Below, one piece after another: positions 27,708 through 37,454 of a DNA stretch of 64,000 nt. A program made the position numbers and the translations under genes. Location: positions 186,001 to 250,000 of the forward strand of contig JADKJT010000034.1 of NCBI GenBank assembly GCA_016720905.1. Reading direction: 5' to 3'. Origin of the DNA: Gemmatimonadaceae bacterium. Lineage in GTDB: Bacteria; Gemmatimonadota; Gemmatimonadetes; Gemmatimonadales; Gemmatimonadaceae. Within the stretch, counting starts at the first letter, position 1; each line of letters begins with the position of its first letter. Below the pieces are notes generated by a model that was given only the letters and a program-made list of their open reading frames with translations, was not told the DNA's origin and did not search any database.

Positions 27708-30254
27708 CTACGTTCCCCGCGGTTTCGCGCGGCGTGTGGCAATGGCGGACAGCGGATCCTCGGGCCACGGGTGTCGAGGATAACGGCCGCGCATTTCCTT
27801 GCGCACCTCGAAGTACGAGGTCCGCCAGAAGCCGGCCAGATCGCGCGTCACCTGCACCGGGCGCTGCGCCGGTGACAGCAAGTGCATGGTCACCGGAATA
27901 CGACCGTCACACAGCAAGGGCGTGGCGCTCCAGCCAAAAACTTCCTGAAGCTTGACGGCCAGAATCGGGTCGGCCGGATTGCTATAGTCCAGCGCAATAC
28001 GCGAGCCGCTGGGCACCTCGAGATGCGTCGGTGCCAATCGGTCCAGCGCCGCCCGATGTTCCCACGGCAGCAGGGTCAACATCAACTCACTCCAGTCGAG
28101 CGACGCCAGTTCGCTCCATCGCCGCAGTCCGTGGACATGTGGTGCGAGCCAGATATCGAGAGACGCAGCCAGGGCTTCACTGCTCACATCGGGCCATTCG
28201 GCACGGTGATGGTGCATGAAGGCCAGGCGCGCGCGGGTGCGCGAACCGCCTTCGTTCCACGGCAGCGCATCAACCCCCACACGGCGGATGGTCATCAGCA
28301 ACGCCTCGCGCACGCGCGCGGTGTCCACCTGATTGACGACGTGCTCGTCCAGCACGATCGCGCCAAGTGTCGAGCGGCGGCGCGCACGCACGCTCTGCGA
28401 TGCCTCATGCCACTCGACCACGGTTTCCGTCACCACGTCCGATCCGAAATCCTCCAGCACCTCGTCGCGCGACAGCAGCGCGGCGCGTGCCACCCGATAC
28501 TCGGGGGGCGCCCCTTCGAGTTCCGCGATCGCCAGCCATTCCGCGCCGGCCAGTGCATCGCTGCGCGTCACGGACGCGCCGGTGCCGGCGCGCATCAGGA
28601 ATCGTGGATCAGCCCCCGGACGCCGTTGCGCCACGCGGTCGGGATAGGCCAAGGCGAGCAGCACGCCCGTGTGTTCCAGATCATCAGCCGGATGTTCCGG
28701 CGCCGAATGCACATCGGCGCCACGCGTCCGCGGTCGTTGCAACTGCGACACCAGCTCGCGCACGCGGCGCATGGCGTCACGGTCGATGGACGCGCCGTGG
28801 AGGCCGATGTCGTCGCCCGTCGACGTGCGCCGCAGCGCCTCAAGACGCAGCCGCACGTCGGACGGCGGCGGCGCACCATCGCCGCGCAGCACGTCGCGTT
28901 CCTCCAACAGGGCCACGATCTCGGCGCCCAGCCGCCCGAGACCACGGCGCTCTGCACCGAGCAACAGATGCGCGAGACGCGGTGCCAGCGGCATGTGCGT
29001 CATCTGCCGCCCATGCGGTGTGATGCGCCCGGCGGCGTCGAGCGCCCCCAGTTGACCAAGCAGTTCACGCGCCTGCGCGAACGCGCCAGCCGGTGGTTGA
29101 TCGATCCAGCGCATCATGCTCGGATCACTGACACCGGCGTCCGCCAACTCCAACGCCAGCGTCGAGAGTTCAGCGTCGAGAATCTCCGGACGGGTGCGCG
29201 GCATGAGTCCGTGGTCCTCTGCCGCATCCCACAAACGATAGCACACGCCTGCCGCCACGCGCCCGGCACGCCCACGGCGTTGATCGGCGGACGCCCGACT
29301 CACGCGCACGGTCGTGAGCCGAGTCAATCCTGCACGCGCGTCGAATCGCGGCAGACGCGACCATCCACTGTCGATGACCACGCGTATCCCCTCGATGGTC
29401 AGACTCGTCTCGGCGATGCTGGTGGCCAGCACGATCTTGCGTTGGCCCGGTGGGGCCGCCGCAATGGCCGCATCCTGTTCCGCGACCGGCAGGCTGCCAT
29501 GCAATACGTGCACCGTGGCCCGATGAGTCGCCAGCAACGGATCACCAGCAAGCCGTTCGGCCACGCGCCGTTGTTCATTCATGCCGGGAAGGAACACCAG
29601 CACGTCGCCACGGTCATTGGCCAGGGACTCCCGCACGGTGCGCGCCACAGTCGCCTCGGTGCGTTCACCGGCGCGCGGTGCGCGATATCGGGTCTCCACC
29701 GGGAACATCCGCCCGTCGCTTCGCACGACCGGCGCCGGCGAGTTCGCGTCCCCCAGCAGGCGCGCCACCTGATCGCCATCGAGCGTGGCCGACATCACCA
29801 GCACGCGCAACGACGGACGCAGGTGCTGCTGTGTTTCCAACGTGAGCGCGAGACCCAGATCGGCGTGCAGTGAACGTTCGTGAAACTCGTCGAACACCAC
29901 CGCACCGTACGATTCGAGCGATTGGTCACCGGCCAACAGGCGCGTCAACACGCCTTCGGTCACCACTTCAAGGCGCGTGCGAGCCGAGACCCGGGTATCC
30001 CCGCGCACGCGATATCCCACCGTCTCGCCCACGCGTTCACCCAGGGTGCGTGACATGTAGCCGGCCGCGGCGCGCGCCGCCAGGCGACGTGGCTCCAGCA
30101 TGATGATGCGACGTCCCTCCAGCCACTCGGCGCTGAGCAATGACAGCGGCACGCGCGTGGTCTTTCCGGCCCCGGGTGGCGCCTCCAACACGGCGTTGGC
30201 ATGCGACGCAAGCGCCGCGTGCAATGCGGGAAGCGCGTCGTCGATTGGCAGCAC
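27708..30254 (-). CDS. hrpB: ATP-dependent RNA helicase HrpB
   Basis: An 848-residue DEAH-type helicase. Walker A is GAGKTTRVP near residue 28, DEFHERS is the DEAH-type motif II near 122, SATLDG is motif III, ATSIAETSLTIEG is motif V, and QRRGRAGR is motif VI. The C-terminal HrpB domain follows, with DYSNPADPILAVKLQEVFG, RPVQVTRDLAGFWRTSYFEVRKEMRGRYPRHPWPEDP being the typical end. It acts on RNA in the cytosol; the precise role is not settled in most bacteria. The GTG at 30254 is three bases after the stop of the S41 gene. Confidence 0.93.
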   Translation of the reverse strand: MLPIDDALPALHAALASHANAVLEAPPGAGKTTRVPLSLLSAEWLEGRRIIMLEPRRLAARAAAGYMSRTLGERVGETVGYRVRGDTRVSARTRLEVVTEGVLTRLLAGDQSLESYGAVVFDEFHERSLHADLGLALTLETQQHLRPSLRVLVMSATLDGDQVARLLGDANSPAPVVRSDGRMFPVETRYRAPRAGERTEATVARTVRESLANDRGDVLVFLPGMNEQRRVAERLAGDPLLATHRATVHVLHGSLPVAEQDAAIAAAPPGQRKIVLATSIAETSLTIEGIRVVIDSGWSRLPRFDARAGLTRLTTVRVSRASADQRRGRAGRVAAGVCYRLWDAAEDHGLMPRTRPEILDAELSTLALELADAGVSDPSMMRWIDQPPAGAFAQARELLGQLGALDAAGRITPHGRQMTHMPLAPRLAHLLLGAERRGLGRLGAEIVALLEERDVLRGDGAPPPSDVRLRLEALRRTSTGDDIGLHGASIDRDAMRRVRELVSQLQRPRTRGADVHSAPEHPADDLEHTGVLLALAYPDRVAQRRPGADPRFLMRAGTGASVTRSDALAGAEWLAIAELEGAPPEYRVARAALLSRDEVLEDFGSDVVTETVVEWHEASQSVRARRRSTLGAIVLDEHVVNQVDTARVREALLMTIRRVGVDALPWNEGGSRTRARLAFMHHHRAEWPDVSSEALAASLDIWLAPHVHGLRRWSELASLDWSELMLTLLPWEHRAALDRLAPTHLEVPSGSRIALDYSNPADPILAVKLQEVFGWSATPLLCDGRIPVTMHLLSPAQRPVQVTRDLAGFWRTSYFEVRKEMRGRYPRHPWPEDPLSAIATRRAKPRGT

Positions 30255-30257
30255 GGT

Positions 30258-32726
30258 CTACCGCCGCCTACGCGGCGGCTCGAGTTGTTGTTGCAGCCAC
30301 TGTTGCGCGCGCGACAACACCTCGTCGTCACCGGCACGCACACCGCGAGCGGTCGGTCGCACATCCACCACCGGATTCAGCCCCACGCGCTGGACTTGTC
30401 CACCATCGGCGCGCCGTATCTCCTGCGTGGCGATCCCCACCGTCAGCCCCCCGGGGAGCGACAATGGTGTGGTCCAGCTCAACGCACCGGCGCTGGCGCT
30501 GCCGATGAAGGTCACGGCGGTCAGCTGCTCCAGCGACAGCGCGAATCGCTCCATCGCGCCCTGCGTGCGCTCATCGATCAACGCCACGATGCGCCCTGTG
30601 AATAGCGCCGATGTATCGACCGTGCGCCACCACGACTGCGACTCGCGCACATCCGGACACTCCAGCACGGCCTCGCGAATGGCGGACTGGCACGGCGACG
30701 CCAGGGAGCGCTGCACCGCGCGACCGACGACGGCGCGCGTTTTCGCGGCCAGATGGCGCAGCAGTCGCATGTCGTCGATGGTCAGGTGGCCGCGCAGGTC
30801 CAGCACCACGCCGCGCGCCGAGTGCAGTGTGGCGAACGCACTATCCACGGTGGCATCCGTCAGCCGCTCGACATCCAGATAGCCGACGCCTTCCCCAACC
30901 AGACGGACGGGCGCACCCAATGGACGCTCCGTGGTTGGAAGGGCATCGCGATACGAGATGCGTCGTGGCACGGACAGTGTGCGCTCGCGATTGTTCACAT
31001 CGCGAACGCGGACCATCGCGTCTCCGGGGCGACCCCGTGACATCTGTTGCATCAGGAGGCGCGTGCGGGTCCAATCGTTCGTCGCCGGCGCCACGCGACG
31101 ATGTTCGGAGAGCCACGCGACGGTCGGGAACCCGTCCAACGCCACGATCTCGGTGCCCGGTACCAATCCCAACGTCGTGGTGACCGAATCGCGCACGATA
31201 TCGCTCAGGAAGACACGGCCTTCGGCATACCGCAGGCGAAAGGGCAAGGCGGCCGTGCCCACTACCGCGTCATAGGACGCTCCCTTCACCACACCTTCTG
31301 CATCATCCAGCGAGGCCGCCAACTCCGCGATGCTCTTCGCATAGTCCTCCGCGCTTCGCGCGGCTTCCAATCGGGGTATGACGCGCTCGAAGACCGCATC
31401 CAGGTCGTCGTCGTACAGATCCCGGTACGCATGACGCGCACGCATGGCGCTCCACAGTCGAAAGCCCGCCAACAACCGCGCACCCATGAACGGGTAGGCG
31501 GTGGTGTCATAAAAGACGGGCGTGGCGGCTGGTGCCACGAGCATGGGCAATGGTCGCTCGGCCAATGGCAGCGGCGCGGTGGCCCGTAGCACGGTCATCG
31601 CCACTGCCATCGCCCCGTCACTCGACGAAGCGCCGATGACGGTCGTATCCGGAGTCACATCGACTGATCCGTCCCCGTGTACCAGCTCTCCCACGCGCAC
31701 CGACGCCACCAGTGCGGGAGAAATGGGAATGCGCACGCGCTGCACCGGTGCCGCATCGCGCAGCGCGCCGTCGGCAACGAGCGTTGCTCCCGCCGCGTCG
31801 TGCAGGGCCAGCAACACGCCGGGCAGCACTGTTCCGGAATCGGCAAGCATGATGATACGCGGCGAGCCGGTGGCGTGCCCGACATAGGTGGGTTCAATGC
31901 CCTGCTGCCATCCGTCGTGAAAGACGCGTGCGCCGCGGCCATCATCCACTGGCGCCCAGACGCCAATGCGGCGCGTGCGCTCAGCGGGTGCCGCCACCGT
32001 CCCACGCAGCAACTGATCGGTAAGACCCGTGCGGGCAAGGAAGTGCTCCAACTGCACGGCGCGCGCCAGGGGATCGGTGACCGGCGCACCGCGCAGGTCC
32101 AACACGACCCGCGTCGGCAAACGGCCGATCGTTGTGACAACAAGCACCGAATCAGCCGCGTCAAGCGGGGCGGACGGGGCAATGTGAATCACGACGATAC
32201 TGTCGCCCGTGCGCTCAGTGGTGACGGCGACGGATGCAGGGTTGGCCATCACCGCAGGCTCGACTCGCGTGAGCGGATCACCCAGGTTCGCGAACAATCG
32301 GGCATAGGCGGTGGTCAACGCCGCATCATCGGTGGCGCTCCGGACACGGGTGGCCGCGACGATCAGCGCGGAATCCCACGGTACGCCACGAGTGGCGACC
32401 CAGGGATGATGAAGCGCAACCGTGTGCCACACGTGCGCCAGACGAATCAGACGGGCGACGCCGGCAGAATCGGACGCAATCGGTTCGGGCTCGGCGTCGG
32501 GCGGTTCGGCAGGATTCGGTGCTCGCGGCGGCAGTACTGTGGCGGCCGTCGCGCGGGTTCGACGAGGTTGGCGGCTCACAGCCCCCTCGTCGGCGCTGAC
32601 TTTGGCGGCAGACCTCCGTGAGGCGAATACTCCGGAGCACGCCATGCTCGCCAGCACGGCGCACAGCACTGACGCGCGGAACGTCCGCGTGCGAACGGTG
32701 CCGCGCGGAGGGCGGTTCGGCATCAT
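30258..32726 (-). CDS. S41-family tail-specific-protease-like protein, probably catalytically dead
   Basis: An 822-residue exported protein with a hydrophobic leader around residues 16-30. It holds an N-terminal helical region, a middle part with two beta-type repeats, a PDZ-like segment (DIVRDSVTTTLGLVPGTEIVALDGFPTVAW), and the S41 catalytic core: GVVLDLRGHL, VALIDERTQGAMERFALSLE, GSASAGAL, LSLPGGLTVGI. In active relatives the segment after DERTQ carries serine as the nucleophile. Here it is glycine (codon GGC, near residue 723), so hydrolysis is doubtful. The ATG at 32726 is used; 32723 is equally possible. Confidence 0.8.
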   Translation of the reverse strand: MMPNRPPRGTVRTRTFRASVLCAVLASMACSGVFASRRSAAKVSADEGAVSRQPRRTRATAATVLPPRAPNPAEPPDAEPEPIASDSAGVARLIRLAHVWHTVALHHPWVATRGVPWDSALIVAATRVRSATDDAALTTAYARLFANLGDPLTRVEPAVMANPASVAVTTERTGDSIVVIHIAPSAPLDAADSVLVVTTIGRLPTRVVLDLRGAPVTDPLARAVQLEHFLARTGLTDQLLRGTVAAPAERTRRIGVWAPVDDGRGARVFHDGWQQGIEPTYVGHATGSPRIIMLADSGTVLPGVLLALHDAAGATLVADGALRDAAPVQRVRIPISPALVASVRVGELVHGDGSVDVTPDTTVIGASSSDGAMAVAMTVLRATAPLPLAERPLPMLVAPAATPVFYDTTAYPFMGARLLAGFRLWSAMRARHAYRDLYDDDLDAVFERVIPRLEAARSAEDYAKSIAELAASLDDAEGVVKGASYDAVVGTAALPFRLRYAEGRVFLSDIVRDSVTTTLGLVPGTEIVALDGFPTVAWLSEHRRVAPATNDWTRTRLLMQQMSRGRPGDAMVRVRDVNNRERTLSVPRRISYRDALPTTERPLGAPVRLVGEGVGYLDVERLTDATVDSAFATLHSARGVVLDLRGHLTIDDMRLLRHLAAKTRAVVGRAVQRSLASPCQSAIREAVLECPDVRESQSWWRTVDTSALFTGRIVALIDERTQGAMERFALSLEQLTAVTFIGSASAGALSWTTPLSLPGGLTVGIATQEIRRADGGQVQRVGLNPVVDVRPTARGVRAGDDEVLSRAQQWLQQQLEPPRRRR

Positions 32727-32829
32727 ATTGCCTCGGGCGTGGCGGTCATGCTGCCAAAGATACGCGTGCGTCACGCCGTTCACCTATCCTTCGCGTCGCA
32801 TCGCGCCTTACCGTTGCACCAACGCCCTC

Positions 32830-34005
32830 ATGACCGAACGGCTCTACTACACCGATCCGCGGCTGGCCCGATTCTCGGCGCTGATGGTCGCCCTTGAGGA
32901 TAACGGACGACGAGTGGTGCTCGACCGGACGGCCTTCTATCCCACGTCGGGCGGGCAACTGCACGATATCGGTCAACTGAGTGGCATCGACGTGGTGGAC
33001 GTGATCGATGAGGAATCGCGGGTCGTACATGTGTGCGCCGAACCAGTTCCGTGCACGGTGGGCGATCGAGTGGATGGCGCCATCGACATGACCCGACGAT
33101 TCGATCATATGCAGCAGCATTCCGGACAGCATCTGCTGTCGGCATTGCTGGCCGACGCCTATGGCTGGCCCACCGTAAGCGTGCACTTTGGCGACGACAC
33201 CAACACGCTGGACGTGGCGGCGAACAGCATCGATCCGGCGCTGCTGCCGGAGATCGAACAGCGCGTGAATCGGCTGGCGGCGGAGAATCGCGCGATTGCC
33301 GTGTCGTTCGAGGACGCTGCGCAGGCGAGGGGACTGCGCAAGGCCAGCGATCGGGATGGCGTGCTGCGCATTGTGACCATCGAGGGTCTCGACCGCAGCG
33401 CCTGCGGCGGCACACATGTGGCGCACACCGGTGAGATTGGATCCATGCTGTTACGCCGCATGGAGCGCACGAAGGGAAACACGCGGCTGGAGTTTGTGTG
33501 CGGTCTGCGGGCCGTGGCACGCGCGCGCGCCGACGCCACACTGCTTTCCTCGGCCGCGCGAATCTTCACCGCATCGCCCGAAGACCTCCCGACGCTGGTG
33601 GAGGCACAGCATCGGCGGGTGGCGGAATTGGACCGCGAGCGCAAGAAGCTGGTGACGGAGCTCGCGGGCAACCAAGCGAAAGCGCGGTGGGACGAAACGA
33701 CCGTCAACCCGCTGGGAGTTCGACGAATTCGCCTCGATCCCGTTGCGGGACCGGTTCGGGATGCCGAGCCCTTGGTGCAGGCACTATTGGCGCTGGGACC
33801 GTGCATGGTGCTGCAGCTCAGCCCGTCCACCAACGGTGTGATGTTGGGCGCGTCCGAACACAGCGGAGTCGATGCCGGTCAGGCCTTGCGCGCCGCCCTG
33901 CAAACCGTGGGTGGCCGCGGTGGTGGATCACCGCGGCTCGCGCAGGGAAGTGCGGCGAGTATGTTGGAATTGAACGCCGTGGCCATGGTGCTTGGGTTTT
34001 CGTGA
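32830..34005 (+). CDS. Alanyl-tRNA editing protein, AlaX-like with DHHA1 domain
   Basis: A 391-residue stand-alone editing enzyme that hydrolyses mischarged Ser- or Gly-tRNA(Ala). The AlaRS-like N-terminal barrel carries TAFYPTSGGQLHD; the zinc site is H97 and H101 in HSGQH plus C192 and H196 in CGGTH. A coiled segment follows (LVEAQHRRVAELDRERKKLVTEL), then a DHHA1-like C-terminus ending in a GGRGGGSPRLAQGS block. The length matches the long AlaX type. The ATG at 32830 is divergent from the S41 gene. Confidence 0.92.
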   Translation: MTERLYYTDPRLARFSALMVALEDNGRRVVLDRTAFYPTSGGQLHDIGQLSGIDVVDVIDEESRVVHVCAEPVPCTVGDRVDGAIDMTRRFDHMQQHSGQHLLSALLADAYGWPTVSVHFGDDTNTLDVAANSIDPALLPEIEQRVNRLAAENRAIAVSFEDAAQARGLRKASDRDGVLRIVTIEGLDRSACGGTHVAHTGEIGSMLLRRMERTKGNTRLEFVCGLRAVARARADATLLSSAARIFTASPEDLPTLVEAQHRRVAELDRERKKLVTELAGNQAKARWDETTVNPLGVRRIRLDPVAGPVRDAEPLVQALLALGPCMVLQLSPSTNGVMLGASEHSGVDAGQALRAALQTVGGRGGGSPRLAQGSAASMLELNAVAMVLGFS

Positions 34006-34031
34006 TCGGGGGGCACAGGCACGCCCCGATC
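34004..34031 (+). terminator. Candidate terminator hairpin after the AlaX-like gene
   Basis: GATCGGGG (34004-34011) pairs with CCCCGATC (34024-34031) around a 12-base loop, beginning inside the stop codon of the upstream gene. The following TTCTTCTCTTT is pyrimidine-rich but starts about 8 bases late, so an intrinsic terminator is plausible, not certain. Confidence 0.45.
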
Positions 34032-34063
34032 GGTCGCGATTCTTCTCTTTCAGGAGATCGATC

Positions 34064-34765
34064 ATGAGCATTCGAACAACGTTGGTTCGCTCAGCCGTTG
34101 CACTGACCATGGCGGCTGGTGCCTTGCCCGCGCAGGCAGCGCATCGCACATCGTTCGGTGTACTCCTCGGCGGCGCGGCGGCGAAGCTCGCCAATGTGGA
34201 CGTGGAGTCCGCCGATCTGTTCAATGGCCTCTCGACCATCAAGAATCGCTACGGCTTCCAGGCTGGCGTGTATATGAATCGGTCGCTCGGCACCGTGTGG
34301 TCAGTGCAGCCGGAAGTGCACTATGTGCAGAAGGGAACGCGGCTGGACGTTGGTGGGTCGTCGCCCGTTGGCTCGCTGGCGATCGATCTGGCGTACGTCG
34401 AAGTGCCGCTTCTGGTTCGTGCCGACTTGGGAAAGGCGCCGTGGCATCCCTTTCTGACGGCGGGTCCGACCCTGGCGCTGCGTGTGGGTTGCGACGCCAC
34501 ACTGAAGAGCGGGCCTTCCAGCCTCAGTGTGGAATGCAAGGAATTCGACGACAATGGCACCAAGCGAGATCCGTTCGAAACGACGGACATTGGCGCAAGC
34601 ATCGGGGCTGGGTTCGCCGGGCGGCTGGGCGGACGCCGCGTGCTGATGCAGCTTCGCTACGGGAGAGGATTCACCACAGTCGTCAAGGACGACGGGTCCT
34701 CCACTGGCACCAAGCAGTCGCCGAAGAACTCCGTCATCTCACTCGTGCTTGGTTTGGGCAACTAG
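34064..34765 (+). CDS. Outer-membrane beta-barrel (porin-family) protein
   Basis: A 233-residue protein with a signal peptide (1-25, ending AAGALPAQAA). The rest alternates short amphipathic strands with turns: FGVLLGGAAAKL, YGFQAGVYMNRSLG, WSVQPEVHYVQKG, IDLAYVEVPLLVRADLG, FLTAGPTLALRVG, GAGFAGRLGGRRVLMQLRYGRGFT, and the terminal VISLVLGLGN. This is the PorT/OmpW-like eight-strand pattern (outer-membrane beta-barrel domain). Two cysteines sit in a loop (GCDATLK and VECKEF). An AGGAG site lies seven bases upstream of the ATG. Confidence 0.85.
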   Translation: MSIRTTLVRSAVALTMAAGALPAQAAHRTSFGVLLGGAAAKLANVDVESADLFNGLSTIKNRYGFQAGVYMNRSLGTVWSVQPEVHYVQKGTRLDVGGSSPVGSLAIDLAYVEVPLLVRADLGKAPWHPFLTAGPTLALRVGCDATLKSGPSSLSVECKEFDDNGTKRDPFETTDIGASIGAGFAGRLGGRRVLMQLRYGRGFTTVVKDDGSSTGTKQSPKNSVISLVLGLGN

Positions 34766-34796
34766 ACAACCCGATCTCCCTTTTCGACTGGATCCC

Positions 34797-35348
34797 GTGA
34801 CTCCACTTGATACCCGACCGTCGGCCGCTGAACATGCGCCGTTCGCTCTTACGTATATCGACGCCACGGCAAATGCCCTGACCGGAACCACTCGTGCCAG
34901 CGTAAGGGCACTCCTGGAAGGCCAGGTCGGGACTTTGCACACACTCACGCGCGGCGTTGACGCAGCAATCGTGCATCGTGGCTACGCGCCCGATAAATGG
35001 ACGCTCGCCGAGTCGTTGATTCACGTGGCCGATGTGGAGCGGGTGTTTGCCTACCGGTTGCTGCGCATTGCACGGGCCGACAAAACCCCCCTTCCCGGCT
35101 TCGACCATGACGCATGGGTTCCCGAGACCCGAGCCGCTCGCCGAGAACTTGTGGACATCCTGACCGAAATCGACACCGTGCGAGCCGCAACGCTCGCGCT
35201 GGTGCGATCGCTGGACGAGGCTGCGGTGCTGCAAATAGGTACCGCAAGTGGGCATCCAGTTTCCGCACGTGCCCTGGTGTGGATGATTGCCGGACACTTT
35301 GCGCATCATCTCGACCTCGTTCGCACGCGGTACCTCGCGGAGGCCTGA
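34797..35348 (+). CDS. DinB-family protein, putative metal-dependent enzyme
   Basis: A 183-residue four-helix-bundle protein. The DinB histidine triad is visible: H in ESLIHVADVERVFAYRLL, and the GHFAHHLDLVRTRYL ending. LEGQVGTLHTLTRG and KWTLAESLIH are also typical. DinB proteins include bacillithiol and mycothiol transferases and many of unknown substrate. The start is taken as the GTG at 34797 because earlier in-frame starts lie inside the barrel gene; the ribosome site is not obvious. Confidence 0.82.
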   Translation: MTPLDTRPSAAEHAPFALTYIDATANALTGTTRASVRALLEGQVGTLHTLTRGVDAAIVHRGYAPDKWTLAESLIHVADVERVFAYRLLRIARADKTPLPGFDHDAWVPETRAARRELVDILTEIDTVRAATLALVRSLDEAAVLQIGTASGHPVSARALVWMIAGHFAHHLDLVRTRYLAEA

Positions 35349-35361
35349 AAGGCACTATTTT

Positions 35362-35415
35362 CCGGACGGCGCGCGCCCACCTCCGCAGGGCGCGCGCCCT
35401 GAACGTTCCGTCCGG
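35362..35415 (+). promoter_or_regulatory. Long GC-rich hairpin over the transketolase ribosome site
   Basis: CCGGAC (35362-35367) pairs with GTCCGG (35410-35415), and inside it GGCGCGCGCC (35368-35377) pairs with GGCGCGCGCC (35389-35398). The loop is CACCTCCGCAG, containing an anti-Shine-Dalgarno-like CACCTCC. The right outer arm contains the first bases of GGAG (35414-35417), five bases before the GTG start. This could mask the start until unfolded. It may instead be a terminator-like structure after the DinB gene. Confidence 0.45.
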
Positions 35416-35422
35416 AGTCATT

Positions 35423-37447
35423 GTGTCCGTTGCACCTGCCGCCGCACCGTCCTCGAGTCGCACCGTCACGCGTCTCGCGATTGATACCGTTCGCACGCTG
35501 TCCATGGATGCCGTGCAAGCGGCTGAGTCGGGGCACCCCGGCACACCCATGGCGCTGGCTCCGTTGACGTATGCGCTGTACGCGCGCCATTTGCGCCACG
35601 ATCCGTCAGCACCGCACTGGGCTGATCGCGACCGGTTCATTCTGTCGGTGGGCCACGCCTCCATGCTGTTGTACGGCACGCTGCATATGGCCGGCTACGA
35701 TTTGCCGCTCAGTGAGATCCGCAATTTCCGGCAGTGGGGCAGCAAAACGCCCGGACATCCGGAAGTGCATCACACCGTGGGTGTTGAAACGACCACGGGT
35801 CCGTTGGGACAGGGTGTCGCCAACGCGGTGGGGTTTGCCGTGGCCGAAGCGCATCTGGCGGCGACGTTCAATCGTGACGGATTCGCGATTGTCGACCACT
35901 ATACGTACTTCATAGCGGGCGATGGTTGCCTCATGGAGGGTATCTCCCATGAAGCGGCCTCGTACGCCGGTCACTTCGGACTGGGCAAGTTGATCGGGTT
36001 CTTCGACGACAACCGCATTACCATCGACGGCAGCACCGACGTGTCGTGCAGCGACGACGCGGCGAAGCGCTTCGAGGCCTACGGATGGCAAGTGCTGCAC
36101 GTGGCCGACGTGAACGATATCGCGTCGATTGATGCCGCGATCGACGCGGCCAAGGCGGATACCAAGCGGCCTTCACTGATCATCACGCGCACCCACATTG
36201 GGTTTGGATCGCCGAACCGGCAGGATACGGCCAAGGCGCACGGCGAACCGTTGGGCAAGGACGAGATTGCACTCACCAAGGCGGTGTATGGTTGGGACTA
36301 TCCCGAGCCGTTCACCGTGCCCGATGAAGCACGGGCACATTGGCGCGAACAGGTGGCGCTGCGTGCCGTGTCACACACATCGTGGCAGACGCTGTGGATG
36401 TCGTACGCGGCCACGCATCCAGAACTCGCGGCCGAGTTCGAGCGGCGCATGCGTGGCGAGTTGCGCCCCGACGCCGCGACGGCGTTTCCGACGTTTGATG
36501 CGAAGAGCGGCGCAGTAGCCAGTCGCGCCTCCAGCGGTGTGGTGATCAACGCGATTGCATCGGCTATTCCTGAGTTGATAGGCGGTTCAGCCGATCTGGC
36601 GGGTTCGAACCTCACGGTGGTGAAAGGCGCGCCGTTCTTCACCGCCGAGCATCCGGCCGGTCGCAACTTCGAATTTGGCATTCGCGAGCATGGCATGGGT
36701 GCCATCATGAACGGCATGTCGCTGCACGGCGGCATGATTCCGTATGGTGGCACATTCCTGGTGTTTGCCGACTACATGCGTCCGTCCATTCGCCTGGCCG
36801 CGCTGATGGGTGTGCAGGCGGTATATGTGTTCACCCACGATTCCATCGGACTTGGCGAAGACGGTCCCACGCACCAGCCGGTAGAGCATCTGGCGTCGCT
36901 GCGCTGCATTCCGAACCTGCTGGTGTTGCGACCGGCCGACGCCGATGAAGTGGCCGAGTCGTGGCGCATGGCGGTGACGCACAAGACGGGTCCGACAGCG
37001 TTGGTGCTGACACGGCAGAAGTTGTCGTATCTCGGGAAAACCGAGGCGATTCGTGCCGGCGTGCCGCGCGGTGCGTACGTGCTGGCCGATGTCGCGCAAC
37101 CGGCCGTGGTGTTGATGGCGACTGGCTCGGAAGTGGAGATCGCGCTGGCGGCGCGTGACCTGCTGGCGGCAACCGGTGTGGCAGCGCGCGTGGTGAGCAT
37201 GCCGAGTTTCGAATTGTTCGCGCAGCAGGACGCGGGCTATCGCGACAGTGTGTTGCCACGCGGGGTTCCGCGGGTGGCGGTGGAAGCGGCGCACCCGGCC
37301 AGTTGGTATCGCTGGGTGGGCGACACGGGCGCGATTGTCGGCATTGAGCACTTCGGGGCCAGCGCGCCGGCACCGGTGCTGTACCAGCAGTTCGGGATTA
37401 CGGCGGAGAAGGTGGTGGATGCGGCGCGGGGTGTCCTGAAGAACTGA
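35423..37447 (+). CDS. tkt: Transketolase
   Basis: A thiamine-diphosphate enzyme of the pentose phosphate and Calvin-type pathways. The 674 residues contain SMDAVQAAESGHPGTPMALAPLTYALY at the N-terminus, GPLGQGVANAVG, the TPP/magnesium motif GDGCLMEGISHEA, then GGSADLAGSN in the central domain and FTHDSIGLGEDGPTHQPVEHLASLRCIPN with the conserved histidine. A C-terminal transketolase domain ends at ARGVLKN. GTG at 35423 is chosen: it has a GGAG site five bases upstream and gives the usual length. Confidence 0.95.
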   Translation: MSVAPAAAPSSSRTVTRLAIDTVRTLSMDAVQAAESGHPGTPMALAPLTYALYARHLRHDPSAPHWADRDRFILSVGHASMLLYGTLHMAGYDLPLSEIRNFRQWGSKTPGHPEVHHTVGVETTTGPLGQGVANAVGFAVAEAHLAATFNRDGFAIVDHYTYFIAGDGCLMEGISHEAASYAGHFGLGKLIGFFDDNRITIDGSTDVSCSDDAAKRFEAYGWQVLHVADVNDIASIDAAIDAAKADTKRPSLIITRTHIGFGSPNRQDTAKAHGEPLGKDEIALTKAVYGWDYPEPFTVPDEARAHWREQVALRAVSHTSWQTLWMSYAATHPELAAEFERRMRGELRPDAATAFPTFDAKSGAVASRASSGVVINAIASAIPELIGGSADLAGSNLTVVKGAPFFTAEHPAGRNFEFGIREHGMGAIMNGMSLHGGMIPYGGTFLVFADYMRPSIRLAALMGVQAVYVFTHDSIGLGEDGPTHQPVEHLASLRCIPNLLVLRPADADEVAESWRMAVTHKTGPTALVLTRQKLSYLGKTEAIRAGVPRGAYVLADVAQPAVVLMATGSEVEIALAARDLLAATGVAARVVSMPSFELFAQQDAGYRDSVLPRGVPRVAVEAAHPASWYRWVGDTGAIVGIEHFGASAPAPVLYQQFGITAEKVVDAARGVLKN

Positions 37448-37454
37448 AGAACAA

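Noticed and set aside
27882..29873. 663-codon plus-strand open frame opposite hrpB
   Set aside because: Arg/His-rich shadow translation with no motif, wholly antisense to a clear helicase.
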